64,000 bases of DNA, taken from contig NZ_VWPH01000006.1 of assembly GCF_008630535.1 (NCBI RefSeq), positions 434,001 to 498,000 of the forward strand, written 5' to 3'. The notes under the pieces were generated by a model that saw only the letters and a list, made by a program, of their open reading frames with translations, made no database searches and was not told the origin of the DNA. This DNA is from Saccharopolyspora hirsuta (GTDB lineage Bacteria; Actinomycetota; Actinomycetes; Mycobacteriales; Pseudonocardiaceae). Numbering within the stretch: the first letter of the stretch is position 1; each line of letters starts with the position of its first letter. Below are positions 8,252 to 17,077 of this stretch, piece after piece. The position numbers and the translations under genes were made by a program.

Positions 8252-8564
8252 TGTCGCAGCGTAACCCCTCCGGCCCGGCAAATGCTGCTGGAGTCCTGGG
8301 TGGATGTGTCCCGGCGTCCCGAATGGGGTGGTTCGAGGGGGACTGGACCGTTACCGAGCGCGAGGGAGGAGGGCGCCCCGAACATCGCACGTTGATGAGG
8401 GAAGGCGGGCTTTGCCCAGGGCGCCCCGTGTCGTCAAGGGGCGCGCCCCGACGACACGATCAGGTTACTCCGCCCGATCGGATCAAGATCAACTGGGGTT
8501 CTTCTGCTGCCGCGCAACCGAAAACCGCTCGCGCAACGGCGGGGGAAAAGGCCGGAATGCCCGG
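8252..8564. other. intergenic region
   Basis: No convincing gene is seen in these 313 bp. The region holds the hairpin at 8427-8458 and should contain the promoter of the 111-aa gene. Base composition is like the rest of the window. Confidence 0.5.
8427..8458. terminator. hairpin downstream of the deoD-pmmB-reductase genes
   Basis: Arms CGTGTCGTC/GACGACACG (8427-8435, 8450-8458) close around a 12-bp self-complementary GGGGCGCGCCCC (8438-8449) and two unpaired bases. It is about 107 bp beyond the stop of the flavodoxin-like gene on the minus strand. Confidence 0.65.
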
Positions 8565-9020
8565 TCAGCCGTCCATGAGCCCAGCGGCGACGGTCGCGCC
8601 CAGCTCCCAGCAGGCCGCGAGGTCGGACTTCTCCGGGGCGCCCAGCACGGTGACCGGCTCGGCGACCTGCTGCCAGGACAGCCCGGTGGTGATCGAGCGG
8701 ATCGCGCGCTGCGCGCCCTCCACGCCCTCGTTGCCGTGCACGTAGTAGCCGAACGGACGACCCGCGGTCGAGTCCAGGCACGGGTAGTAGATCGTGTCGA
8801 AGAAGTGCTTGAGCGCGCCGCTGATGTAGCCGAGGTTCGCCGGGGTGCCCAGCAGGTAGCCGTCCGCCCCGAGGACGTCGCTCGCGGTGGCGCTCAGCGC
8901 CGCGCGGCGCACCACCTCGACGCCTTCGATCTCGTCGGTGGTGGCACCCTCGACGACCTTCTCGAACATAGCCTGCATCCCGGGCGACGGGGTGTGGTGG
9001 ACGATCAAGAGCCTGGCCAT
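8565..9020 (-). CDS. flavodoxin-like NAD(P)H-dependent FMN reductase
   Basis: Flavoprotein of 151 aa of the flavodoxin/NADPH-dependent FMN reductase fold. The phosphate-binding loop is near the N-terminus (VHHTPSPGMQAM, about residues 7-18), followed by the conserved GTPANLGYISGALKHFFD segment at about 58-75 that contacts the isoalloxazine ring. It is likely a cytoplasmic quinone or flavin reductase; the natural acceptor is unknown. Its ATG directly abuts the pmmB stop codon, so it is translated from the same mRNA as the phosphomannomutase. The family often travels with pmmB/deoD only by chance, so I infer no pathway link. Confidence 0.8.
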   Translation of the reverse strand: MARLLIVHHTPSPGMQAMFEKVVEGATTDEIEGVEVVRRAALSATASDVLGADGYLLGTPANLGYISGALKHFFDTIYYPCLDSTAGRPFGYYVHGNEGVEGAQRAIRSITTGLSWQQVAEPVTVLGAPEKSDLAACWELGATVAAGLMDG

Positions 9021-10661
9021 TCAGCCTCCTCGCACGAGTTCGGACACGGCCCGCTCCAGCGCGGCGAGGCGGTCCGCGGCGCGCCGCTTCGCCGCGGGCA
9101 GCTCGTCGACCTGCTCGACCACCTGCAGATAGCACTTCAGCTTCGGTTCGGTCCCGGACGGCCGGATGACCACCCGCAGCCCGCCCGCGCCGGTGATCAC
9201 CAGGGCATCGGTCCTCGGCAGCAGGTCCTCGACGTCCACAGGTGTCTCGGCCAGCTCCGCCGGGGGCCGGGCGCGCAGTCGCCGCATGGTGCGCGGAATC
9301 TCGGCGAGGTCGGAAACCCGGACCGAGATCTGCCCGGTCTCGTGCAGACCGTGCGCGGTGGACAGCTCGTCGAGCAGTTCCGGGAGGCTGCGCCCCGCCG
9401 CCTTCAGCGTGGCGGCCAGATCGCTGGCCAGCACCGCGGTGGAGATGCCGTCCTTGTCGCGCACGAAATCCGGGTCGACGCAGTGGCCGAGCGCTTCCTC
9501 GTAGGCGTAGACCAGCCCGGTGCCCGCACCGTCCCCGGCGCGCACCAGCCACTTGAACCCGGTCAGCGTCTCGTCGTAGCGGACGCCGAACTCCGCGGCG
9601 ATCGAGCGCAGCATGGTCGCGGACACGATCGTGGTGGCCACCAGCGCATCCGCTTTGTCGTCCAAAGTGGACAGGATGTGCCGGGCCAGCAGGACGCCGG
9701 TCTCGTCGCCGCGCAGCATCCGCCAGCCGCCGTCCACCGGAACGCCCAGCGCGCACCGGTCGGCGTCCGGGTCCAGCGCCACGGCCAGGTCCGCGCCGAC
9801 CTCCGCGGCCAGCGCCAGCAGCGCGTCCGTCGTCCCGGGCTCCTCCGGGTTCGGGAACCCGACGGTGGGGAAGTCGGGGTCCGGATCGGCTTGGGAGGCG
9901 ACCAGGTGCACGTCCTCGAAACCCGCGCGGTGCAACGCTTCCCGGAGCGGCTGCGCGCCGACGCCGTGCAGCGCGGTCGCCGCGATCCGCAACTCGCGGG
10001 CGCTGCCGCGCGGCAGCGTCGCGACCCGGGCCAGGTAGTCCTCCAGCGCCGACTCGTGGATCGACCAGTTCTCGGTGCGGGGCACCGAGTTCGCCGCTGG
10101 CGTCGCAGCGACCGCGGCCTCGATCTCGCTGTCGGTGGGGTCCACCAGGTGGATGCCGCCGCGCAGGTACAGCTTGTACCCGTTGTCCTGCGGGGGGTTG
10201 TGCGAGGCGGTGATCTGGATCCCGGCGACCGCGTCCAGCGCGCGCACCGCGTGCGCGAGCACCGGGGTCGGCAGCGCTTCGGGCAGCACCCGCACGTCGA
10301 AACCGGCCGCGGCCAGCACACCGGCGGTGTCGGCGGCGAAGTCGGCCGACCCGTGCCGCGCGTCCCGGCCGACGACCACGACACCACCGCCGTGGCCGTG
10401 CGCGGACAGCCACTCCGCGACCCCGGCGGTGGTGCGCACGACCACCGCCCGGTTCATGCCGTTGGCCCCGGCGCGGACCGCGGCGCGCAGGCCCGCGGTG
10501 CCGAACCGCGGCATCCCGGACATCCGGTCCGCGAGCTCCGGCGAGTCGGCGTCGACGAGCTGCTGCAGCTCGGCCTGCGCGCGCGGATCGACGTCCTCGG
10601 CGATCCACCGCCGAGCCGCCGCCCGCACGTCGGTCCGGGAAGTCTCCACCGTTTCGCTCAC
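9021..10661 (-). CDS. pmmB: phosphomannomutase / phosphoglucomutase (alpha-D-phosphohexomutase)
   Basis: Enzyme of 546 aa that interconverts hexose 1- and 6-phosphates; the actinobacterial PmmB type may also serve pentose 1-phosphates. The phosphoserine loop TASHNPP places the catalytic serine at residue 153. The magnesium loop DPDADR is at 297-302, and the sugar-binding and C-terminal phosphate-binding (RPSGTEPK) motifs are present. I placed the start at the GTG at 10661, where GGAGG lies five bases upstream; the reading frame is open further but without a ribosome site. It follows deoD, as in mycobacteria, and is followed without a gap by the flavodoxin-like gene. The PNP product ribose 1-phosphate is a plausible substrate link. 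Confidence 0.9.
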   Translation of the reverse strand: MSETVETSRTDVRAAARRWIAEDVDPRAQAELQQLVDADSPELADRMSGMPRFGTAGLRAAVRAGANGMNRAVVVRTTAGVAEWLSAHGHGGGVVVVGRDARHGSADFAADTAGVLAAAGFDVRVLPEALPTPVLAHAVRALDAVAGIQITASHNPPQDNGYKLYLRGGIHLVDPTDSEIEAAVAATPAANSVPRTENWSIHESALEDYLARVATLPRGSARELRIAATALHGVGAQPLREALHRAGFEDVHLVASQADPDPDFPTVGFPNPEEPGTTDALLALAAEVGADLAVALDPDADRCALGVPVDGGWRMLRGDETGVLLARHILSTLDDKADALVATTIVSATMLRSIAAEFGVRYDETLTGFKWLVRAGDGAGTGLVYAYEEALGHCVDPDFVRDKDGISTAVLASDLAATLKAAGRSLPELLDELSTAHGLHETGQISVRVSDLAEIPRTMRRLRARPPAELAETPVDVEDLLPRTDALVITGAGGLRVVIRPSGTEPKLKCYLQVVEQVDELPAAKRRAADRLAALERAVSELVRGG

Positions 10662-10696
10662 GCGGCCTCCGATCCGAACTCGTCCCACTCCGGTCC

Positions 10697-10740
10697 TCGT
10701 GAGCGCGTAACAGCGTTCTAACACCGTTTCGCGCTCACGA
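10697..10740. terminator. hairpin between deoD and pmmB
   Basis: Perfect 11-bp arms TCGTGAGCGCG/CGCGCTCACGA (10697-10707, 10730-10740) with a 22-base loop. It sits in the 85-bp gap between two co-directional genes, so it may be a partial terminator or attenuator. The stem shares the CGTGAGYGC motif with the hairpins at 1217 and 56448. Confidence 0.65.
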
Positions 10741-10746
10741 CCCGGC

Positions 10747-11544
10747 TCAGCTGGCTTCGACGACCGAGCGGAGGAGCTTGCCCATGCGGCTGGCCGAGGC
10801 GCGGCCCGCCTCCAGGACCTCCTCGTGGTTCAGCGGTTCGCCGGTCAGCCCCGCCGCCAGGTTCGTCACCAGCGACAGGCCGAAGACCTCGGCGCCCTCC
10901 GCGCGGGCCGCGATCGCCTCCAGCACCGTCGACATGCCGACCAGGTCCACGCCCACGGTGCGCAGCATGCGGATCTCGGCCGGGGTCTCGAAGTGCGGGC
11001 CGGGCAGCCCCGCGTAGACGCCTTCCTCCAGCGTCGGGTCGATGCCGCGCGCCAGCTCCCGCAGCCGCGGCGAGTACAGGTCGGTGAGGTCCACGAAGTT
11101 CGCGCCCACCAGCGGCGACCGCGCGGTCAGGTTGACGTGGTCGCTGATCAGCACCGGCTGCCCGACCTGCATGCCCTCCCGCAGGCCACCGGCCGCGTTG
11201 GTGAGCACCACCGTGCGGCAACCGGCCGCGATCGCGGTGCGCACGCCGTGCGCCACCGGGTCGATGCCCTTGCCCTCGTAGAGGTGGGTGCGGCCGAGCA
11301 TGACGAGCACCCGCTTGTCGCCCACCGGCACGGACCTGATCTTCCCGCTGTGCCCGACCGCGCCCGGCGCGGCGAAGCCCGGCAGGTCGGCCATGCCGAT
11401 CTCGGCGGCGGGCGAGCCGATCTCCTCGGCGGCGGGCTGCCAGCCGGAGCCGAGCACGACGACCAGGTCGTGGCGTTCGACGCCGGTGGCCTCGGCGAGC
11501 GCAGCGGCAGCAGCGGACGGGTCAGAAGCAGTACTAGAGGTCAC
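10747..11544 (-). CDS. deoD: purine nucleoside phosphorylase
   Basis: Trimeric-type purine nucleoside phosphorylase of 265 aa that cleaves inosine and guanosine to base plus ribose 1-phosphate for salvage. The phosphate-binding GSGW motif is at about residues 32-35, and the family segments [18 protein letters not shown] and [15 protein letters not shown] (nucleoside and base binding) are all present. The start is the GTG at 11544; its ribosome site is weak. It heads the deoD-pmmB-reductase series on the minus strand, and its strand relative to upp and the M20 amidohydrolases matches the mycobacterial arrangement (Rv3307). Cytoplasmic. Confidence 0.92.
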   Translation of the reverse strand: MTSSTASDPSAAAAALAEATGVERHDLVVVLGSGWQPAAEEIGSPAAEIGMADLPGFAAPGAVGHSGKIRSVPVGDKRVLVMLGRTHLYEGKGIDPVAHGVRTAIAAGCRTVVLTNAAGGLREGMQVGQPVLISDHVNLTARSPLVGANFVDLTDLYSPRLRELARGIDPTLEEGVYAGLPGPHFETPAEIRMLRTVGVDLVGMSTVLEAIAARAEGAEVFGLSLVTNLAAGLTGEPLNHEEVLEAGRASASRMGKLLRSVVEAS

Positions 11545-11613
11545 GGCCGCGCAGCATAGAGCCTTTCCGGTGGTTGCGTTGCTCGCGCGGTCATTTAGCG
11601 GAACCTGAGAGCG

Positions 11614-13314
11614 TCAGGACGCGCCGGTGTTCAGGGTCGGCGCGATCTCGTCCAGCACCGCCTGGTTGTCGGTGATCTGCCCGACCGGTCCGGTGACCCG
11701 CACGATCCACAGGTCGTTGCCCCGGCGGACCACTTCCGCCGCCGTGGCGCGCTGATTCGGGTTGCCGAGCCCGTCGAGCACCGGGCGCACGGTCGTCGTG
11801 TAGACCAGCCGCTGCCCGTCGCCGTGATCGGTCACCGTGTCCACCCGGACCTCGCCCTGGTCGCCCGCGAACCGCGGCAGCTCGGCCAGGTAGTCCTCGA
11901 CGTCGTGGCCGGAGCGGAAGTAGTTGCCGTAGCGCTGCACGGCGATCTCGGTGCGACCGTCCGGGGACACGTGCGAGACCACCAGGCTGTTCGCGATGTC
12001 GGTGCGCTCGCTGTGGAACGACCGCCACCCCTCCGCTCTCGGGGTCAGCACGGTGAACTCGCCGCCCGAGGGCGCGGCGGTGTGCTTGGCGTTGTCCTCG
12101 GTCTCGACCAGGCCCAGCTGTTCGCCCAGCGGAGTCGGCGTCGTCGAGTTCACCGGTGTCCCGGTGGTGGGCAGCACGGACTTCCCGGCGATCAACCGGG
12201 TTGCGGCGAACCCACCGGCCAGCGCGGCGGCGAAGAGCAGGACGGCGGCCACCGCCAGCGCGATCACCGCCCACGGCGAGCGGCGGCGCGGCGGCGGGTC
12301 CTTCAGCTCGAACGGCGGCAGCCCGGGATCGGGGGCCAGCTGCTGCGGGGCCGGTGCGCCGAGCGTGGGCTGCTTGGGCTGGGGAGGCGGCGGGGTCGCC
12401 GGGACCAGCGTGCGGACCCGCACCGTGGGCGCGTCCGGGTCGAGCAGCATCGCGAACGGCCGCGTCCCCGGCTCCGGCAGCAGGTGCTGCACCCGGCGGC
12501 GGACCTCGGTCAGCGGCATCCGCCGCGTCGGGTCCTTGACCATCAGCGCGGTGATGATCTCGCCGATCGGCCCGGGCCGGGTCGCCCGCGGCACCGGCCC
12601 GCGCACCACCTCGGTCACGGTGGCCAGCGGGTCGTCGCCGACGTCGTAGGGCGCGCGCCCCTCGGCGGCGGCGAACAGCGTCGCGCCCAGCCCCCACAGG
12701 TCGGCCGCCGCCACGACGCCCTCGCCCGCCGCGACCTCGGGCGCGATGAAGGCCGGGGTGCCCAGCAGGATCCCGGTGCTGGTGATGGTGTGCTCGGCGA
12801 TGTTGCGGGAGATGCCGAAGTCGCTGACCTTGATCCGGCCGTCGTCGCCGATGAGCACGTTGCCCGGCTTGACGTCGCGGTGCACGATGCCCGCCCGGTG
12901 CGCCGCCTCCAGCCCGGCCGCGACGCCGTCGGCGATCACCGCGAGCTGCTGGTCGTCGAGCGGGCCGTGCTCGCCGAGGATCGCCGCGAGGCTCTGCGAC
13001 GGCACGAGCTCCATGACCACGAACGGCTCGCCGTCCTCGCGGGCCACGTCGTAGAGGGTCACCACGTTGGGGTGCGACAGCACCGCGATCGCCCGGGCCT
13101 CGCGGAGCGCGCGCTCGCGCAGCTCGGCGGCCTCCTCGTCGGGCATCCCCGGGGGGAGCTTGACCTCCTTGACCGCCACCGGGCGGCGCAGCAGCTCGTC
13201 GGTCCCGGCCCACACGGTGCCCATCGCACCGCCGCCGAGCTTGCGGTCCAGGCGGTAGCGGTCGCCGATCAGCCGACCAGCGCCGGCGAGGGTGTCGTTG
13301 TCGTTCGCGGGCAC
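11614..13314 (-). CDS. membrane serine/threonine protein kinase
   Basis: Eukaryotic-type kinase of about 566 aa. The kinase domain fills roughly residues 15-275: glycine loop GGGAMG, ATP lysine in VAVKEV, catalytic loop HRDVKPGN, DFG motif (DFGIS) and APE-type motif (APEV). A proline-rich linker follows, then one transmembrane helix (around AVIALAVAAVLLFAAALAG) and an extracellular domain of about 200 aa without PASTA repeats. The start is uncertain: GTG codons at 13314, 13320 and 13329 are in frame, and I prefer 13314 because GGAG lies nine bases upstream. It is divergent from the Mrp operon; whether it phosphorylates ion-transport proteins is unknown. Confidence 0.88.
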   Translation of the reverse strand: MPANDNDTLAGAGRLIGDRYRLDRKLGGGAMGTVWAGTDELLRRPVAVKEVKLPPGMPDEEAAELRERALREARAIAVLSHPNVVTLYDVAREDGEPFVVMELVPSQSLAAILGEHGPLDDQQLAVIADGVAAGLEAAHRAGIVHRDVKPGNVLIGDDGRIKVSDFGISRNIAEHTITSTGILLGTPAFIAPEVAAGEGVVAAADLWGLGATLFAAAEGRAPYDVGDDPLATVTEVVRGPVPRATRPGPIGEIITALMVKDPTRRMPLTEVRRRVQHLLPEPGTRPFAMLLDPDAPTVRVRTLVPATPPPPQPKQPTLGAPAPQQLAPDPGLPPFELKDPPPRRRSPWAVIALAVAAVLLFAAALAGGFAATRLIAGKSVLPTTGTPVNSTTPTPLGEQLGLVETEDNAKHTAAPSGGEFTVLTPRAEGWRSFHSERTDIANSLVVSHVSPDGRTEIAVQRYGNYFRSGHDVEDYLAELPRFAGDQGEVRVDTVTDHGDGQRLVYTTTVRPVLDGLGNPNQRATAAEVVRRGNDLWIVRVTGPVGQITDNQAVLDEIAPTLNTGAS

Positions 13315-13761
13315 GTCCACATTCTCCACAGCGGGCCCGCCGCGCGAGGCCGAACGGGGCCGATCGTTGCGCAGCTGGGACGACGCGCTCGCCCCGGAAC
13401 GATCAGCGCGGATCGGTCGTATCGGTGTTACAAAACGTGAGTAATCCCACCTGACCAGGCGCCTCGGGGCCGTTGTTGTCGCGGCTAACGTCATTTCGCC
13501 GCAACGAAAAAACCGGTCTCGATCCGCTACCGGTGCGCGGAGGCGGATTGGCCCGAATACGCGTGTTTCGGATAAGTTGGGCGCCGATCGGACCTCGCTG
13601 ACATCGGTGGCCCGAGCCTTCTCAACGCCGATATTCGCAGCGTGGCGCACCAGTGAGCAACATACCCCCGGTCACGGTGCGTCCGCGATGACGGTGGCGA
13701 ACAATCCCGGTGGTCGGGTGTCGGCGGGTCGAGCTGACCACGACCAATCGGCGTCGAGGAG
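13315..13761. other. divergent promoter region between kinase and mrp operon
   Basis: About 450 bp without a credible gene. It must carry the promoters for both operons. AT-richer patches occur around 13428-13446 and 13500-13515 and near 13632, but I could not settle on one -35/-10 pair. No known riboswitch fold was recognised. Confidence 0.5.
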
Positions 13762-16122
13762 GTGCCCTTGCTCGCGTTCGTCGTCGTGCACCTGCTGGTG
13801 GCCCTGGCACTCCCGTTCCTCGCCCGGCGCAGCACCCGAGCCGCATTCCTGACCGCAGCCGTTCCCCCGGCTGCGGCTCTGCTCTGGGTGCTCGCGCAGG
13901 CAGGACCGGTGCTGGCCGGGCGGACGATCAGCGAGACCGTCGAGTGGGCACCGCTGATAGGCCTGCAGTTCGCCTTCCGGCTGGACGCGCTGGCGCTGCT
14001 GATGACCATCCTGGTCGCCGGTCTCGGCGCCGTGGTGCTGGTCTACGCCGACTCCTACTTCACCCGCGGCGGCGGGGACGCCCGCCGCTCCGCCCCGCTG
14101 CTGCTGGCCTTCGCCGGGGCGATGCTCGGGCTGGTCTTCTCCGACGACCTGATCACCGTCTACGTCTTCTGGGAGCTGACCACCATCTGCTCGTTCCTGC
14201 TGGTCGGGCAGGCCGGGCTCAGCCGCGAATCGCGCCGGTCGGCGCTGCAGGCGCTGATGATCACCAGCCTCGGCGGGCTGGTGATGCTGCTCGGCTTCGT
14301 GGTGCTGGGCGAGTCCGCGGGCACCTACCGGATCTCCGAGCTGGTCGCGAACCCGCCGGGCGGCACCGCGACGGCGGTCGCCGCGCTGCTGATCCTGGTC
14401 GGCGCGTTCACCAAGTCCGCGCAGATCCCGTTCCACAACTGGCTTCCCGCGGCGATGGTCGCGCCGACGCCGATCAGCGCGTACCTGCACGCCGCGTCGA
14501 TGGTCAAGGCCGGTGTGTTCCTGGTGGCCCGGCTCGCGCCGGTGTTCACCGGGGTGCCGCAGTGGTGGCTGCCCGCGATCGCCTTCGGCCTGGTGACGAT
14601 GCTGGTCGGCGGTTGGCGCGCGCTGCACGAGTACGACCTGAAGAAGCTGCTGGCCTACGGCACGGTCAGCCAGCTCGGCTTCCTGATGGTGCTGTTCGGC
14701 GCGGGCACCCACACCGGGGCGATGGCCGGGGCCGCCATGCTGCTGGCGCACGGCATGTTCAAGGCGACGCTGTTCCTGGTCGTCGGCATCATCGACCACC
14801 AGGCGGGCACCCGGGACATCCGCAAGCTGTCCGGGCTGGGCCGCCGGATGCCGGTGCTGGCGGTGATCGCCACCCTCGGCGTGGCCTCGATGGCCGGGCT
14901 CCCGCCGATGCTCGGCTTCATCGGCAAGGAAGCCGCCTTCAGCGCCTTCCTCAACGGCGGTCGGCCGGACCTGCTGGTGGACGCGGTGCTGGTGCTCGGC
15001 TCGATGCTGACCGTCGCCTACAGCCTGCGGATGCTGTGGGGCGCCTTCGCGGACAAGCCGGAACTGCCGCGGACCAAGGCGAAGACGCCCAGCCCGGAGG
15101 CGCTGATCCCGACCGCGCTGCCCGCGCTGGCGGGCATCGCGCTCGGCGTCAGCTACCCGATCGCCGACGAGCTGGCGAGCTCCTACGCCGACGTCTTCAC
15201 CCCCGTCGCCGAGCCGTACCACCTGGCGCTCTGGCACGGCTTCAACCTGCCGCTGCTGCTGTCCGCGGTCGCCGTCACCGGCGGTGTCGCGCTGCACCTG
15301 GGCCGGGTCCAGCTGACCGCGGCGCGCAACCGGCTGCCGCGACCGCTCGACGCGCAGCGCGGCTACGAGCGGATCATGGCGCTGCTGGAGCGGGTTGCGG
15401 TCGGCGTCACCGGTCGCTTGCAGGTCGGTTCGCTGCCGACCTACCTGGGCATCATCCTGCTGACGATGCTGGTGATCCCCGGTTCCGCGCTGGTCCTGCG
15501 GGCCGGTGTCCCGGAGCAGCTGCGCGCCTACGACAACTTCCTGCAGATCCCGCTGGCCATCGTGGTGATCGTCGCGGCGATCGGGGTGCTGCGCTCGCGG
15601 CGCAGGCTCACCGCGGTGCTGCTGGTCGGCGTCGTCGGCTACGGCATCGGCGGTCTGTTCATCGTGGACGGTGGCCCCGACCTGGCGCTGGCCCAGTTCC
15701 TGGTGGAGACGCTGACGCTGGTGGCGTTCGTGTTCGTGCTGCGGCGGCTGCCGGTGCGCTTCACCCAGTCCGACACGGCGAAGGCCTGGCAGGCGCCTAA
15801 GGCGGTCATCGCCGGTGCCGCCGGGATCTTCATCGCGCTGGCCGCGGTCATCTTCAGCGGGGCGCGGCAGAGCGCGCCGGAGGCCAGCGAGGCGTTCATC
15901 GCCAACGCCGAGAAGGGCGCGGGCGCGACCAACGTGGTCAACGCGATCATCGTCGACTTCCGCGCCTTCGACACCGTCGGCGAGATCGCGGTGCTCGCCA
16001 TCGCCGCCACCGGCGTGGCCAGCCTGATCCTGGCCTCCCGCCACGAGCGGCGGAAACGCAGCACGCGGGTGCCGATACCCGTCAAGACCCCGGCCAAGCA
16101 GCAGGAGGAGGTGCGCGAATGA
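13762..16122 (+). CDS. mrpA: Mrp cation/proton antiporter subunit A
   Basis: Large membrane subunit of the Mrp (Mnh/Sha) antiporter, 786 aa with about 20 transmembrane helices. The first ~480 residues are the NuoL-like proton-channel domain, with the conserved ELTTICSFLL glutamate helix, the lysine helix around FTKSAQIPFHNWLPAAM, and the KKLLAYGTVSQLG segment. The C-terminal part carries the subunit A-specific MbhE/MbhD-like helices, including GGPDLALAQFLVETLTLV. The start is a GTG at 13762; a TTG at 13768 fits the GAGGAGG ribosome site better and would remove two residues. It is the first gene of an operon whose seven members all overlap by 4 bp. Confidence 0.93.
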   Translation: MPLLAFVVVHLLVALALPFLARRSTRAAFLTAAVPPAAALLWVLAQAGPVLAGRTISETVEWAPLIGLQFAFRLDALALLMTILVAGLGAVVLVYADSYFTRGGGDARRSAPLLLAFAGAMLGLVFSDDLITVYVFWELTTICSFLLVGQAGLSRESRRSALQALMITSLGGLVMLLGFVVLGESAGTYRISELVANPPGGTATAVAALLILVGAFTKSAQIPFHNWLPAAMVAPTPISAYLHAASMVKAGVFLVARLAPVFTGVPQWWLPAIAFGLVTMLVGGWRALHEYDLKKLLAYGTVSQLGFLMVLFGAGTHTGAMAGAAMLLAHGMFKATLFLVVGIIDHQAGTRDIRKLSGLGRRMPVLAVIATLGVASMAGLPPMLGFIGKEAAFSAFLNGGRPDLLVDAVLVLGSMLTVAYSLRMLWGAFADKPELPRTKAKTPSPEALIPTALPALAGIALGVSYPIADELASSYADVFTPVAEPYHLALWHGFNLPLLLSAVAVTGGVALHLGRVQLTAARNRLPRPLDAQRGYERIMALLERVAVGVTGRLQVGSLPTYLGIILLTMLVIPGSALVLRAGVPEQLRAYDNFLQIPLAIVVIVAAIGVLRSRRRLTAVLLVGVVGYGIGGLFIVDGGPDLALAQFLVETLTLVAFVFVLRRLPVRFTQSDTAKAWQAPKAVIAGAAGIFIALAAVIFSGARQSAPEASEAFIANAEKGAGATNVVNAIIVDFRAFDTVGEIAVLAIAATGVASLILASRHERRKRSTRVPIPVKTPAKQQEEVRE

Positions 16123-16664
16123 CGACCACGCCGATGAAGCGCCCGTCCTGGACGACCTGGGACGCGCCGACCGAACGCTGGTTGCTGTCCGGGTTCTGCC
16201 GGGACGGCAGGCAGCGCACCGTGCTGCTGGAGCTGGCCGCCCGCACCATCTTCCCGACCGTCCTGGTGCTGTCGATCTACCTGCTGTTCGCCGGGCACGA
16301 CCGGGCCGGCGGCGGCTTCAGCGGCGGCCTGGTCGCCGGGCAGGCGTTCGTGCTGCGCTACCTGGCCGGTGGCCGGATGGACGACAGCGCGATCGTCTCG
16401 ATGCGACCGCCGGTGCTGATCGGGCTCGGCCTGACCATCGCCACCACCTCGGCGTTCCTGCCGCTGCTGTTCGGCGGCCAGCTGCTGGAGACGGCGATCT
16501 ACAAGTTCACCGTGCCGCTGCTCGGCGAGCTCAAGTTCGTCACCAGCGTGCTGCTGGACAGCGGGGTGTTCCTGCTGATCGTCGGGGTGGTCCTGGACCT
16601 GCTGCGCACCCTCGGCTCGGGCATCGAGGCCGACGTCGACGCGGCGGAGCGGGGGCAGCGATGA
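16119..16664 (+). CDS. mrpB: Mrp antiporter subunit B (MnhB domain)
   Basis: Membrane protein of 181 aa carrying the MnhB-related domain. Four transmembrane helices are visible. The conserved FAGHDRAGGGFSGGLVAG loop is at about residues 61-78 and the GxxLxTAIYKF-type helix lies near 122-132. It is part of the hetero-oligomeric Mrp complex that exchanges sodium or potassium for protons and supports pH and salt tolerance. The first ~30 residues are a cytoplasmic extension not seen in short forms. It overlaps mrpA and mrpC by ATGA, which implies translational coupling and fixed stoichiometry. Confidence 0.92.
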   Translation: MTTTPMKRPSWTTWDAPTERWLLSGFCRDGRQRTVLLELAARTIFPTVLVLSIYLLFAGHDRAGGGFSGGLVAGQAFVLRYLAGGRMDDSAIVSMRPPVLIGLGLTIATTSAFLPLLFGGQLLETAIYKFTVPLLGELKFVTSVLLDSGVFLLIVGVVLDLLRTLGSGIEADVDAAERGQR

Positions 16665-17077
16665 CCATCAACCTGACCATGGCCCTGGTGCTCGCGGTGC
16701 TGTACTCGGTGGGCTTCTACCTGCTGATGCAGCGCTCGCTGATGCGCATCCTGCTGGGCATCGTGATCCTCGGGCACGGCTCGAACCTGCTGCTGCAGAC
16801 CGCGGGCGGCCCGCCCGGCCGCGCGCCGATGCTCACCTCGGCGGCGCCGGAGCAGATGACCGACCCGCTGCCGCAGGCGATGGCGCTCACCGCGATCGTG
16901 ATCACCTTCGCGCTGACCACGTTCCTGCTGGCGCTGGCCTACCGCTCGTGGACGCTGCTCGGCCACGACGAGGTCCGCGACGACCTGGAGGACCGGCGCA
17001 TCCAGCGGCTGGAGCGCCGGCTGGCCGAGTCCGAAGAGGACAGCACCGAGGAACTGGCGAAGGAGGCCACCCAGTGA
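16661..17077 (+). CDS. mrpC: Mrp antiporter subunit C (NuoK-like)
   Basis: Protein of 138 aa with three transmembrane helices of the NuoK/MnhC family, including the LMRILLGIVILGHGSNLLL helix and the conserved TDPLPQAMALTAIVI helix. The C-terminal ~35 residues are a charged cytoplasmic tail longer than in many homologues. It overlaps both neighbours by 4 bp. It is a structural subunit of the membrane Mrp complex, with no catalytic activity of its own. Confidence 0.92.
   Translation: MTINLTMALVLAVLYSVGFYLLMQRSLMRILLGIVILGHGSNLLLQTAGGPPGRAPMLTSAAPEQMTDPLPQAMALTAIVITFALTTFLLALAYRSWTLLGHDEVRDDLEDRRIQRLERRLAESEEDSTEELAKEATQ

Noticed and set aside
8304-10721. Long open frame on the + strand opposite pmmB
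   Set aside because: It is a GC-skew shadow: low-complexity Arg/Gly/His-rich translation, no motif, and it lies antisense to a fully recognisable pmmB.
13672-16044. Long open frame on the - strand opposite mrpA
   Set aside because: The translation is rich in Gln, Arg, His and Asp repeats with no domain; mrpA on the other strand explains the DNA.
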